Below are positions 17,762 through 26,123 of a DNA stretch of 64,000 nucleotides, one piece after another; the stretch's first letter is position 1; the number at the start of each line of letters is the position of its first letter. Source of the stretch: Leptospirillum ferrooxidans C2-3 (lineage in GTDB: Bacteria > Nitrospirota > Leptospirillia > Leptospirillales > Leptospirillaceae); the NCBI RefSeq assembly GCF_000284315.1, contig NC_017094.1, positions 1,519,486-1,583,485 of the forward strand, written 5' to 3'. The notes beneath the pieces are model-generated. The model saw only the letters and a program-made list of their open reading frames with translations, ran no database searches and was not told where the DNA came from. A program made the position numbers and the translations under genes.

Positions 17762-18415
17762 TCATTTGGGAGTCAGAAACGTTTTGGAAAATGTTTTACG
17801 ATGCAAGCGAGTGAGCCCATTCTTCTTCATTTGATCCCTGTGCTCGGCAGTGCCGTAACCTTTATTTTTTGAAAAGCCGTAACCAGGAAATAAAGAGTCC
17901 ATTTCATTCATCAATTGGTCGCGGGTGACCTTTGCCATTATGGAAGCTGCGGCAATCGACAGCACCAGTCGATCTCCGCCAACAATGGACTTCTGCTTCA
18001 TATTTTCATAAGGAGTACCTGAAAAATAGCGGGAGGGGATAGATTCATTTCCATCGACAAGAAGAATGTCAGGGGCCTCTTTTAAGGAAAGGATCGCCCT
18101 CTTCATGGCCAGGAATGTTCCTTCTCTGATATTCATCGAGTCAATTTCTGCAACCGAAGCTTCACCAAAAGTACAACTGGGAGCCCAACGATCAAGATAC
18201 TTGAAAATGCGCTCCCGAGCCGACGGTGTCAAGACTTTTGAATCAGTAATACCAAGGCCTAAAAAATCCTGTACGGAAGGGGTCAAGACCACACACGAGA
18301 CGACAACTGGACCAGCGATAGCCCCCCGACCAACCTCATCAACTGCTGCTATTCTGAAACAGCCTTGAGCTAAAAGAGATTGTTCAAGTGAGCCATCGGG
18401 TCGCTTATGTGGCAA
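17762..18415 (-). CDS. rnhB: Ribonuclease HII
   Basis: Cleaves RNA of RNA-DNA hybrids and single ribonucleotides in DNA. 217 residues with the metal-binding DEVGRGAIAGPVV (Asp-Glu), DSKVLTPSARE, LLVDGNESIP and the late acidic region. Four bases separate it from rplS upstream, so it belongs to the translation cluster. ftsX follows after about 130 bases. Confidence 0.95.
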   Translation of the reverse strand: MPHKRPDGSLEQSLLAQGCFRIAAVDEVGRGAIAGPVVVSCVVLTPSVQDFLGLGITDSKVLTPSARERIFKYLDRWAPSCTFGEASVAEIDSMNIREGTFLAMKRAILSLKEAPDILLVDGNESIPSRYFSGTPYENMKQKSIVGGDRLVLSIAAASIMAKVTRDQLMNEMDSLFPGYGFSKNKGYGTAEHRDQMKKNGLTRLHRKTFSKTFLTPK

Positions 18416-18419
18416 AAAA

Positions 18420-18782
18420 CTATCCTTTGGGCTCTCTTCGGGTCTCGACTTCTTTCAGCCTGGCAGCCTTCCCTTTCTTCGTTCTCAAGAAGTACAACTT
18501 TGCCCGTCTTACCTTACCAACCCTGATCCGCTCGATTTTAATGATCTGGGGAGAGTGAAGAGGGAAAATACGTTCAACGCCGACACCGAAAGAAATCTTT
18601 CTGACAGTCATCATCGAGCGGGTGCCTCCCCCCCTTAATGCGATGACAACGCCCTCAAAAACCTGAATACGCTCTTTTTCACCTTCCACAATTTTCAAAT
18701 GAACCCTGACGGTCTCCCCGATTCTTGCTTCCGGTGGATTTTCTTTCATATAGAGCTGCTCAACTTGATCAATGACATTCAT
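18420..18782 (-). CDS. rplS: 50S ribosomal protein L19
   Basis: 120 residues at the 30S-50S interface. Seen: [43 protein letters not shown] and [13 protein letters not shown] at 18782 gives the normal N-terminus; the longer frame to 18995 is trmD sequence in another frame. It overlaps the 3' end of trmD by 14 bases, so translation is coupled. Confidence 0.97.
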   Translation of the reverse strand: MNVIDQVEQLYMKENPPEARIGETVRVHLKIVEGEKERIQVFEGVVIALRGGGTRSMMTVRKISFGVGVERIFPLHSPQIIKIERIRVGKVRRAKLYFLRTKKGKAARLKEVETRREPKG

Positions 18783-19560
18783 TACGTTCAATCCTTTCTT
18801 GTTGTTCTTGAGGGGCAACAGCCATTTCTGATTTTTTTCTGGAAATGGCCCGGAGATCCGGGCGAACCCGATCTCTCTTTTCACGTGCTTTTTCAGAGCG
18901 ATACTGCTGGATCCGAAGATGATGCCCTGAAAGAAGGACTTCGGGAACAGCCAACCCCTCATAATCCGGGGGGCGCGTATACTGTGGAAAATCAAAATCT
19001 TCAGAAGCAGAAAATGTTTCTGTCATCACAGATTGATGGTCAGAGAGAACACCCGGAATCAATCTTACCACAGCGTCAATCATGGCAAGTGCCGGAATTT
19101 CTCCTCCGGTTAAAACATAATCTCCGATGGTCCACTCTTCAAACGGGTGTGCCAACAATACCCGTTCGTCAATTCCTTCATAGTGGCCGCACAAAAAAAG
19201 AACCGGACGAGGATCCTCTGCCCAACTCCATGCAACAGATTGATTAAAGATCTGTCCCTGAGGGGACGGATATACAAGTCTCACACTTCCTGGCGGAGAT
19301 GGGTCAAAACCCGTTAGAGCCGAAGAGGCCGCTCTTATCGCCCGAAAAATGGGATCCGGACGAAGAATCATTCCAGAACCACCGCCATAGGGGTAGTCAT
19401 CGGTTGAGCGATAACGTCCAGTACCAAAATCCCGCAAGTTCCACATCCGGTACTCAGCAAGATTTTTTTCCCTGGCCCTTTTCAAAATACTGAAATCAAG
19501 CATTCCAGCCAGAGCATCGGGGAAAAGGGTAATCAGGCCGAAGGATCTAGGACTTTCCAT
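18769..19560 (-). CDS. trmD: tRNA (guanine-N1)-methyltransferase
   Basis: Methylates G37 of tRNAs reading CNN and GGG codons. 263 residues with the SPOUT trefoil-knot motifs: [41 protein letters not shown] and the [18 protein letters not shown] region. The start overlaps rimM's 3' end by 28 bases and its end overlaps rplS, so the cluster is translationally coupled. Confidence 0.97.
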   Translation of the reverse strand: MESPRSFGLITLFPDALAGMLDFSILKRAREKNLAEYRMWNLRDFGTGRYRSTDDYPYGGGSGMILRPDPIFRAIRAASSALTGFDPSPPGSVRLVYPSPQGQIFNQSVAWSWAEDPRPVLFLCGHYEGIDERVLLAHPFEEWTIGDYVLTGGEIPALAMIDAVVRLIPGVLSDHQSVMTETFSASEDFDFPQYTRPPDYEGLAVPEVLLSGHHLRIQQYRSEKAREKRDRVRPDLRAISRKKSEMAVAPQEQQERIERNECH

Positions 19561-20083
19561 CGAACATGAACCTCCCGGGCGTTTCGGTCAACAAGCGGGA
19601 CCAGCGGTTCAACAAATGGAACCAACACTTCTACTCCATTTGAATCCACCGACAGGATATCCTGACCAGGACGCTCATAAAACCCCGAGACAACCCCAAC
19701 AGACTGTCCGGAATCAATGTCGATAACAGACATTCCTTCCAGATCGGAAATCAGGTAAACATTTTCATCCGTAGGAACCCAAGGAAGCGCGTTGCCCAAA
19801 CAAATAGCCCAACCTGAACGTTCCTTGGCTGACTCTGGGGAATCAATCCCTTCCAGACTGAGAAGAAGCGAGTCCTTCCCTTCCGTCTTTTTGCATTCAA
19901 GAAGCTTGCGCGGCTCAATCGCTCCAAGCGGCGACTTAAGAACGAACGTGGCGCCGAGATCTTTTAAAAAGCGATTTGGATTATCACTTAATAAATGTGC
20001 AAAAAAAAACCTTTCAGCCCCCAAGATCGACCGACCTTCGCAACAACAAGCGTAGTATCCAGAGATTCAACCTTGTTGTCCAA
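19533..20083 (-). CDS. rimM: Ribosome maturation factor RimM, reading frame broken at a T9 run
   Basis: 16S rRNA processing factor. The N-terminal part reads from a TTG at 20083-20081, preceded by a perfect GGGAGGTGA, through VVAKVGRSWGLKGFF; this matches RimM's conserved start. At nine T in a row (20001-20009) this frame fails and the family match continues in another frame, FAHLLSDNPNRF onward, to 19533. One extra T, a -1 ribosomal slip on T-TTT-TTT, or polymerase slippage would join them into about 183 residues, normal for RimM. A conservative call would start at 20024 and miss the N-terminal strand. Between rpsP and trmD, as usual. Confidence 0.85.
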
Positions 20084-20116
20084 GAATCACCTCCCGAAAA
20101 GATCAGGCAAAACCTA

Positions 20117-20353
20117 TTATGGTTTTGCCTTACGGATAAGACGAGCCACTGTATCTGTTGGCATTGCTCCCTTTTGGAGCCATGACTCAAGCTTCTCGGT
20201 TTTAAAAGTCACCTGATCATTGTCTCTTGGAGAGTAAGCTCCGACAATATCCAGAAAGCGACCATCTCTGGGGCACCGGGAATCAGCAACAACAATGCGA
20301 TAGACAGGGCTCTTTTTTCTTCCAAGTCGGGAAAGACGAATTCTTACTGACAA
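20117..20353 (-). CDS. rpsP: 30S ribosomal protein S16
   Basis: 78 residues, standard small S16: VRIRLSRLGRKKSPVYRIVVADSR, FLDIVGAYSP and the LQKGAMPTDTVARLI end. Starts with TTG at 20353 after AAGGAG. Lies between ffh and rimM. The small KH-domain gene often found between rpsP and rimM is absent; only 33 bases separate them. Confidence 0.97.
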   Translation of the reverse strand: MSVRIRLSRLGRKKSPVYRIVVADSRCPRDGRFLDIVGAYSPRDNDQVTFKTEKLESWLQKGAMPTDTVARLIRKAKP

Positions 20354-20401
20354 AATAATCTCCTTAGCTTAAATTGAATATCCAAAAGCCTCTCCTTATG
20401 A

Positions 20402-21736
20402 CTAAAAGGGAAGCATCGAACGCAAGGCTCTTTTACCATTTGGCTTAAGGGCTGTGCGCATCATTTTTCTCACTTGTTCGAACTGACGCAATACCTGATT
20501 GACCACTTGCACAGTTGTGCCCGAACCGGAAGCAATTCTTCTTCTTCGGCTCCCATCAATAATCTCGGGAGAATTCCTTTCTTTCTTGGTCATGGACAAG
20601 ATAACGGCTTCGGTCCTCTTCATCTCTTTCTCAACCACACCCATGTCCAGCTTATCCTTGACACTTGATGCACCAGGAATCATCGATAATATATCATTAA
20701 CAGATCCCATTTTTCGCATCGTGCGGATCTGATCCAGAAAATCATCAAACGTGATCTGGTTTTTCGTAACCCGATTGACCATTTTCTCAGCATCTTCTTT
20801 GGTAACTGCATGCTGAGCCTTTTCAATAAGGGTCTGGATATCTCCCATTCCGATAATTCTGGAAGCGACCCTGTCCGGATAGAATGGTTCCAGTCTATCC
20901 GTCTTTTCTCCCGTACCAATGAACTTGATTGGCTTTCCAAGGACGCTTCGAATTGACAAGATTGCACCAGCTCTTGCGTCACCATCAAGTTTGGTGAAGA
21001 TCAATCCATCAAGGCCAATCTTCTGGTCAAATGCCTGTGCAACTCGAACAGATTCCTGACCGGTCATTGCGTCAAGAACAAGGAGGGACTCTTTTGGGTT
21101 GTAAAGAGCCTTCAGTTCTTTAAGCTCTTGCATAAGATCTTCATCGATCGAAAGCCGCCCTGCAGTATCGATGATGACAACCTCGTGCATACCTTCAATC
21201 CACCGGCGCCGGACATCCGGATACATATCCTTTGGCCTTGTGACATTCTCCTTTGGCAAAACAACAGGAACACCAACCTGCTCGCCCAACACCTTCAGCT
21301 GTTCGACAGCTGCGAGACGTTGGAGATCCGATGCCACCATCAGGACACGTTTTCCCGATTGTCGGAAATGATATGCAAGCTTCGCAACGGTTGTGGTTTT
21401 ACCGGAACCTTGCAGTCCCATCAGGAAGATAATTGTGGGGGGCTTTGAGGAGAGCTGTATATTTGACTTATTCTCTCCAAGAATCCGGACAATCTCAAGG
21501 TAGAGCTCCTTCAAAACCGTCTCGACAGGAGTCATTGCTTTTGCAATCTCTGCGCCGACTAACTTCTGGCGCAATGCATCGACAAGCTTTGTGACAACGT
21601 CAAGTGTCACATCGGCTTCGAGAAGAGCTATCCGGATCTCCTGAAGTGTTTCCGCAACCTGAGATTCAGTCAGAAGACCTTTTCCGGTGATTTTTCTCAG
21701 AATTTGATCAAAACGCTGCGACAATCCTTCAAACAT
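20402..21736 (-). CDS. ffh: Signal recognition particle protein Ffh
   Basis: GTPase of the SRP that targets membrane proteins with 4.5S RNA and FtsY. 444 residues: N domain helices, G domain with GLQGSGKTTTVAKLA (about 108-122), VIIDTAGRL, TKLDGDARAG, GTGEKTDRLEPF, then the M domain with IPGASS and the RNA-binding SRRRRIASGSGTTVQ. ATG shares its A with the stop of the upstream HU/IHF gene (TGATG), indicating coupled translation. Confidence 0.98.
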   Translation of the reverse strand: MFEGLSQRFDQILRKITGKGLLTESQVAETLQEIRIALLEADVTLDVVTKLVDALRQKLVGAEIAKAMTPVETVLKELYLEIVRILGENKSNIQLSSKPPTIIFLMGLQGSGKTTTVAKLAYHFRQSGKRVLMVASDLQRLAAVEQLKVLGEQVGVPVVLPKENVTRPKDMYPDVRRRWIEGMHEVVIIDTAGRLSIDEDLMQELKELKALYNPKESLLVLDAMTGQESVRVAQAFDQKIGLDGLIFTKLDGDARAGAILSIRSVLGKPIKFIGTGEKTDRLEPFYPDRVASRIIGMGDIQTLIEKAQHAVTKEDAEKMVNRVTKNQITFDDFLDQIRTMRKMGSVNDILSMIPGASSVKDKLDMGVVEKEMKRTEAVILSMTKKERNSPEIIDGSRRRRIASGSGTTVQVVNQVLRQFEQVRKMMRTALKPNGKRALRSMLPF

Positions 21737-22032
21737 CAGATTGTTCTTTTTGTAAGATTTTTCATTCTGGCCTTCAAAACTTTTCCTTGACGGAAAACAA
21801 GACTACGACGAGAACCGACCTGGACAGAAGCCCCTGTTCTTGGGTTCCTCGCTATTCTGGCTTTCCTGTGATGAACCTCAAAAACGCCAAATCGCCGAAA
21901 CTCCAGATTTTCAGCTTCATTAAGGCCTTTCTTCATTCCTTCAACAAAAAGCAGGATCAACCTCCTTGCTTCAGGGATTGAAATACCAGGCATCTCTTCT
22001 GCGATTCTTCGAATTAAATCGTCTCTCGTCAT
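21736..22032 (-). CDS. HU/IHF family DNA-binding protein
   Basis: 98-residue nucleoid protein. Seen: the N-terminal helices TRDDLIRRIAEEMPG, the strand FRRFGVFEVHHRKARIARNPRTG, where the proline sits at the DNA-intercalating tip, and the basic end. It resembles IHF as much as HU and its partner is unknown. ATG at 22032 follows AGGAGGATCC. Between sppA and ffh on the same strand. Confidence 0.88.
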   Translation of the reverse strand: MTRDDLIRRIAEEMPGISIPEARRLILLFVEGMKKGLNEAENLEFRRFGVFEVHHRKARIARNPRTGASVQVGSRRSLVFRQGKVLKARMKNLTKRTI

Positions 22033-22073
22033 GGATCCTCCTAATCAGTAAGAAAAATCACGAATGAGGAATT

Positions 22074-22964
22074 TCAAAAACCTCGGCCGGGCATGATCGC
22101 CCAAAAACCACCGGAACCACCGGTTACGCCTGTCAAATAAGAGGACATCTTCGAGGAAAAAAGCGAATCCAAAAAAGTCTTTTTTGGAAACTCCTTCAAC
22201 TCAGGTGTTCCAGAAAGATGAGCCATCTGCTGGGCTTTCGAAACGGCATCCCTATAATCACCCAAACCATCAACGAGATGAAGACCCAACGCCATTTTCC
22301 CAGTAAAAACCCGTCCATCTGCCAAGGGTTTCAGTGTTTCAACCGGTATTTTTCTGCCCTTTGAAACATCATGTATAAACTGGGCATGAATATTTGCCAA
22401 AAGAGTTTGCATGTATTCCTGTTCAGCAGGAGTCATCGGGCGAAATGGAGATCCGGCATCCTTCATTGCTCCAGCCTTCAGCACTTCGCTCTTGATGCCA
22501 ATCTTGTCCAAAAGATCCTTAAATTCTGCAAGCTCCATGATGACACCAATCGACCCAGTCAGGGAACCAGGGCTCGCCATGATATAGTCCGTACCTGAGG
22601 CGATATAGTAAGCACCTGATGCTCCAAGTGTTCCGATAGATGAAATAACAGGCTTTCCTTTTGCCCGAATCTTTCCAACTTCTTCATAAATATCCTGGGA
22701 CGGAACAACCGCACCACCGGGACTATTTATTCTCAGAATGATGGCCTTGATGGATGGATCCCCATCGAGAGCTCTTAACTGACGGATCGTTTCAGCGGAT
22801 GATACAATAACCCCTGAAATTCTGACAACTCCAATCCGCGCTCCCCCAATCAGAGGGATACTCTTTCCCATATAAGATGCCATCTGAGCCAAAAGATATA
22901 CCGAGGCAGTCACAATGATCAACACAAAGATGTATTTGAAGAACTTACCGAGTCTCATCATCAT
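22074..22964 (-). CDS. sppA: Signal peptide peptidase SppA (S49 family)
   Basis: Membrane-anchored serine protease that degrades cleaved signal peptides. 296 residues, the short one-domain type. One N-terminal transmembrane segment (about 8-30), then RINSPGGAVVPSQDIYEEV, the nucleophile region GASGAYYIASGTDYIMASPGS (split here: GASGAYYIAS has the serine) and the lysine region LKAGAMKDAGSPFR. ATG triplet repeats at the start leave the exact start open by two codons. It lies between rpsA and the HU/IHF gene. Confidence 0.93.
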   Translation of the reverse strand: MMMRLGKFFKYIFVLIIVTASVYLLAQMASYMGKSIPLIGGARIGVVRISGVIVSSAETIRQLRALDGDPSIKAIILRINSPGGAVVPSQDIYEEVGKIRAKGKPVISSIGTLGASGAYYIASGTDYIMASPGSLTGSIGVIMELAEFKDLLDKIGIKSEVLKAGAMKDAGSPFRPMTPAEQEYMQTLLANIHAQFIHDVSKGRKIPVETLKPLADGRVFTGKMALGLHLVDGLGDYRDAVSKAQQMAHLSGTPELKEFPKKTFLDSLFSSKMSSYLTGVTGGSGGFWAIMPGRGF

Positions 22965-23106
22965 ATTTTATCCCGAACGGAAGGGATCCCGCTCAAAGGC
23001 AAGCCTTTCTAAAAAGTTGCTGACAGTCCGATGAGTGAAAACATGATTCCAAGAAGGCGAGTATTTATCATAGCGAACCAAGAGGCAAGAATATACATCC
23101 CAAGAC

Positions 23107-23141
23107 AAAAAAATTCGTGGCCAGCCTAAGCTAGCCACGAA
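23107..23141 (-). terminator. Rho-independent terminator of rpsA
   Basis: A 12-base stem with one mismatch (23114-23125 with 23130-23141, loop of 4) is followed on the minus strand by seven T (A 23107-23113). It lies 22 bases past the rpsA stop codon and separates rpsA from sppA. Confidence 0.88.
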
Positions 23142-23162
23142 CAAGATCTTTTTTGTCGTGAT

Positions 23163-24920
23163 TTATTCCTCTGAATCTGAGTCTTGCCCTTTTCGGCCTT
23201 TTTTGCGAGCCGATTTCATGGCATCTTCCATCGCACTCACTGAAGGAGATGGAGCCGCTGCCACGGGTGTAACTGCAGGTTCTGCCTGATATCCGCCTTC
23301 AGGCATCGGCTTTACGGAAAGACCGATTTTCCTTTCAGCTGGATCAAGCTTGATCACACGAACAGAAATGGTTGAGCCTACCTGATAGGACTGATCCAAT
23401 CGCTGGCCAGACTCAATATCGACCTCGCTGACATGAACGAGTCCTTCGACTCCCTCAGCCAACTCAACAAAGAAGCCGAAATCCATTACTTTGGTAATAA
23501 CTCCATCAACGGATACGCCAACGGCAAAACGCTCCGGAATTTCAGAGTCCCATGGATCCTGGGAGAGTTGCTTGAAGCCCAGTGACAACCGCTGACGCTC
23601 TTTCTCAATCTTAAGGACAGCAACCTCAACCTTCTGGCCTTTCTTAAAGAGTTCAGAAGGATGACGAACGTGCTTTGTCCAGGACATATCCGAAATATGA
23701 ATCAAGCCGTCAATTCCCTCATCAAGACCAACAAATGCACCAAAGTCGGTCAAGCTCTTGACCTTCCCGGACACAACGGTCCCGATCGGATAACGCTCTT
23801 CAACACTATCCCAAGGGTTAGGTCCAAGCTGCTTCAATCCAAGAGAAATCTTGCGATTCTTCTCGTCAATCTTCAGGACGCGGGCCTCAACAACATCCCC
23901 GACATTCATAATCTTGCTGGGGTGCTTGACTTCATGATTCCAGCTCATTTCCGTCACATGCATCAAGCCCTCAACACCTGGCTCGATTTCAAGGAAAGCG
24001 CCGTAATCCGTAATGGAAACGACCTTGGCTGCAACCTTGGAAAATTCGGGATAACGGGTGGCCACAAGAGTCCAGGGATCTGCACTCAATTGTTTCAGGC
24101 CCAGGGAAACCCTTCCGGTATCACGATCATGCTTCAGGACAACAACATTAAGCTTATCGCCGACATTCATCAGATCCTGAGGATTGCTAACGCGCCCCCA
24201 CGACATATCGGTAATATGCAGAAGACCATCAATGCCACCGAGATCGATGAAGGCACCATAATCGGTGATATTCTTGACAATTCCTTCAAGAACCTCGCCT
24301 TCCTTAAGGGCATCCATCGTGACCTTCTTCCGACGATCACGCCACTCTTCAAGAAGAACTCTACGGGAAACAATGATGTTTCCACGCTTTTTGTTCATCT
24401 TTATAATGCGAACCTGAATCGTCTGCCCGATCAAGCGATCCATATCCCTCACAGGACGCAGATCGATCTGGGAACCAGGAAGGAATGCCTTGAGACCGAC
24501 GTCGACGGTCATGCCACCCTTGATACGGGCAACAACCTTACCTTCCATAACATCGCCACGATTGAAGCTTTCCTCAATCGCATCCCAGACCTTCATCCGA
24601 TCCGCTTTTTCCTTGGACAGGACAAGATTCCCGTGAAGATCTTCCCGTTCCTCAAGATAGACATGGATAATATCGTCCACCTTAAGTCCCTGAATCTCCT
24701 CGTCGGAAAATTCTGACTTTGCGATGTGTCCTTCAGACTTGTATCCGATATCAACCACGACTTCATTCGGGTAGATATCAATTACTCGGCCCTCAACAAC
24801 AGACCCTTCCTCGAGATTTCGGAGAGTCTCTGCATAAAGACTTTCCATCATCTCTGGAGTAAACTCTGACTCCTCAACATTGACTTGATGATCCTGAACT
24901 AAATTCTGCTCTTTTGACAT
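23163..24920 (-). CDS. rpsA: 30S ribosomal protein S1
   Basis: Binds mRNA leaders at the 30S subunit. About 585 residues with six S1/OB repeats, starting at roughly GSVVEGRVIDIY, GDVMEGKVVARI, GEVLEGIVKNIT, KVAAKVVSIT, GTVVSGKVKSLT and GVSVDGVITKV. Repeats 3-5 are the best conserved (TDYGAF or TDFGAF, then DMSW or EMSW). The tail is Ala/Pro/Ser-rich and ends in Lys-Gly-Arg and acidic residues. ATG at 24920 is preferred (MSKEQNL after AGGGGG); the frame extends to 24974. Confidence 0.96.
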   Translation of the reverse strand: MSKEQNLVQDHQVNVEESEFTPEMMESLYAETLRNLEEGSVVEGRVIDIYPNEVVVDIGYKSEGHIAKSEFSDEEIQGLKVDDIIHVYLEEREDLHGNLVLSKEKADRMKVWDAIEESFNRGDVMEGKVVARIKGGMTVDVGLKAFLPGSQIDLRPVRDMDRLIGQTIQVRIIKMNKKRGNIIVSRRVLLEEWRDRRKKVTMDALKEGEVLEGIVKNITDYGAFIDLGGIDGLLHITDMSWGRVSNPQDLMNVGDKLNVVVLKHDRDTGRVSLGLKQLSADPWTLVATRYPEFSKVAAKVVSITDYGAFLEIEPGVEGLMHVTEMSWNHEVKHPSKIMNVGDVVEARVLKIDEKNRKISLGLKQLGPNPWDSVEERYPIGTVVSGKVKSLTDFGAFVGLDEGIDGLIHISDMSWTKHVRHPSELFKKGQKVEVAVLKIEKERQRLSLGFKQLSQDPWDSEIPERFAVGVSVDGVITKVMDFGFFVELAEGVEGLVHVSEVDIESGQRLDQSYQVGSTISVRVIKLDPAERKIGLSVKPMPEGGYQAEPAVTPVAAAPSPSVSAMEDAMKSARKKGRKGQDSDSEE

Positions 24921-25352
24921 TCGAAATGAACCCCCCTGCTCGCCGCATTCTACGGCTTGGAATCTTTTAATCATATCTCAAAAAGATGTGAAAATAAAGC
25001 CCTTCCGAAGAGAAGTCCCCAAAGACTCAAAAGATATCCATCAGTAAGAAAATATCTTTGTATATCAAATCATTAACGCACCCCTCCAAAGATTGGCGAG
25101 ACAGAGCGCTACGCGAATGGAAACCTATGGTCAGAAAGCAGCCATTGACTAGATAAATAATTGTGGGTAAAAAATATGTACTATAATAATTTTGATTCTG
25201 GATTCTTTCTGGGGGAGATTCCGTACATTAAAAAAATACAGTCCGATTCCAATCGATGCGTATAGAGATTCAGGAATAACGGGGTGGCTCACTTTTAGGT
25301 GATGGGAACGCACTCATCACACTCACAATGGATGGATTCTGTGGAAAGCATA
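24921..25352. other. Divergent intergenic region between rpsA and the PolB-like pair
   Basis: 432 bases, markedly AT-rich in 25130-25200. It must hold the rpsA promoter (minus) and a promoter for the plus-strand pair. The only clear element is TATAAT at 25182-25187. In-frame GTG and ATG codons at 25299 and 25302 could extend the plus-strand gene but have no Shine-Dalgarno. No RNA gene seen. Confidence 0.4.
25161..25187 (+). promoter_or_regulatory. Weak promoter candidate for the PolB-like pair
   Basis: Perfect -10 TATAAT (25182-25187) with TTGTGG (25161-25166) 15 bases upstream. The spacer is short and the -35 poor. The surrounding AT-richness could give this by chance. Confidence 0.35.
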
Positions 25353-26123
25353 ATGACCATAACGCTTAGTGAACTCAGGGATATGATCAGAAAAACCGTC
25401 TCCATCGGTGGAGTCGTTTTCTGGGTCGTCGCAGAAACGGATTCCATAGCCAATCCGCTCGATCTGATCTCCAGCAATGGACTCTCCCGAAATGAATGGG
25501 AGAGCATTATGCACAACATTTTCATTTGCCGAGGATTCAACGTCCAGCAGACTCAATCCATCCTCTCCCGTTTATCAAACAGGCTCGCTTCAGAAAAATC
25601 CCTTTCCATATGTCTTTTCTCCGGATTCCCCCAAGACAATAACACCTCTCATAAGAGGCGATTGAAAAATATGCTCGTTTCTCAAATGGAGCTGATCGTA
25701 AAACAGCGTGGAAAACCGAGCATTATCAGCTTCATTCTCGGACCGGACAGCATCAATAGTCTCTCATCCCCTCAAAACATTGAGGCATTTTTATCATTCA
25801 TAAACGCTTATCAAAACCCATCAAGGGAAATCTTATCTGGAGAACAAAACATCATGGGAAAATCGACCCCAACATTCAGAGAACTCGTCCAACTCGAAAA
25901 ACAATTATGGAACAACTACACACATTCATTGTCGCGAGAAGAAAAAAAACGATTTGAACGGCTGTTCAACAAAGCTCTCTTTCTTTCCCCTGCAGCAGGA
26001 GAAATGGCTGGAAAAAAAGACCCTTTGATGCTCATGATCATGAACATATTCATGGAAATGGAATCCCGAATTGAAAAGCTTGAGGAAGAACACTCAGGAA
26101 AAATCTTTCCAGAGGAACGATGA
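25353..26123 (+). CDS. Unrecognised protein coupled to a PolB-like polymerase
   Basis: 256 residues, cytoplasmic, no signal peptide or clear membrane segment. The N-terminal half alternates short hydrophobic strands (GGVVFWVVAE, SLSICLFSG, PSIISFILG) with helices, as in an alpha/beta fold. The C-terminal third is helical and charged (FRELVQLEKQLWNNY, SREEKKRFERLF) and ends in a likely coiled coil, MEMESRIEKLEEEH. ATG at 25353 follows GGAAAG at good spacing. Its stop overlaps the polymerase start as ATGA, so the two are translationally coupled and likely work together. I recognise no family. Confidence 0.7.
   Translation: MTITLSELRDMIRKTVSIGGVVFWVVAETDSIANPLDLISSNGLSRNEWESIMHNIFICRGFNVQQTQSILSRLSNRLASEKSLSICLFSGFPQDNNTSHKRRLKNMLVSQMELIVKQRGKPSIISFILGPDSINSLSSPQNIEAFLSFINAYQNPSREILSGEQNIMGKSTPTFRELVQLEKQLWNNYTHSLSREEKKRFERLFNKALFLSPAAGEMAGKKDPLMLMIMNIFMEMESRIEKLEEEHSGKIFPEER

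Noticed and set aside
23661..24716. 351-codon plus-strand open frame
   Set aside because: Antisense to rpsA; composition is that of a mirror frame.
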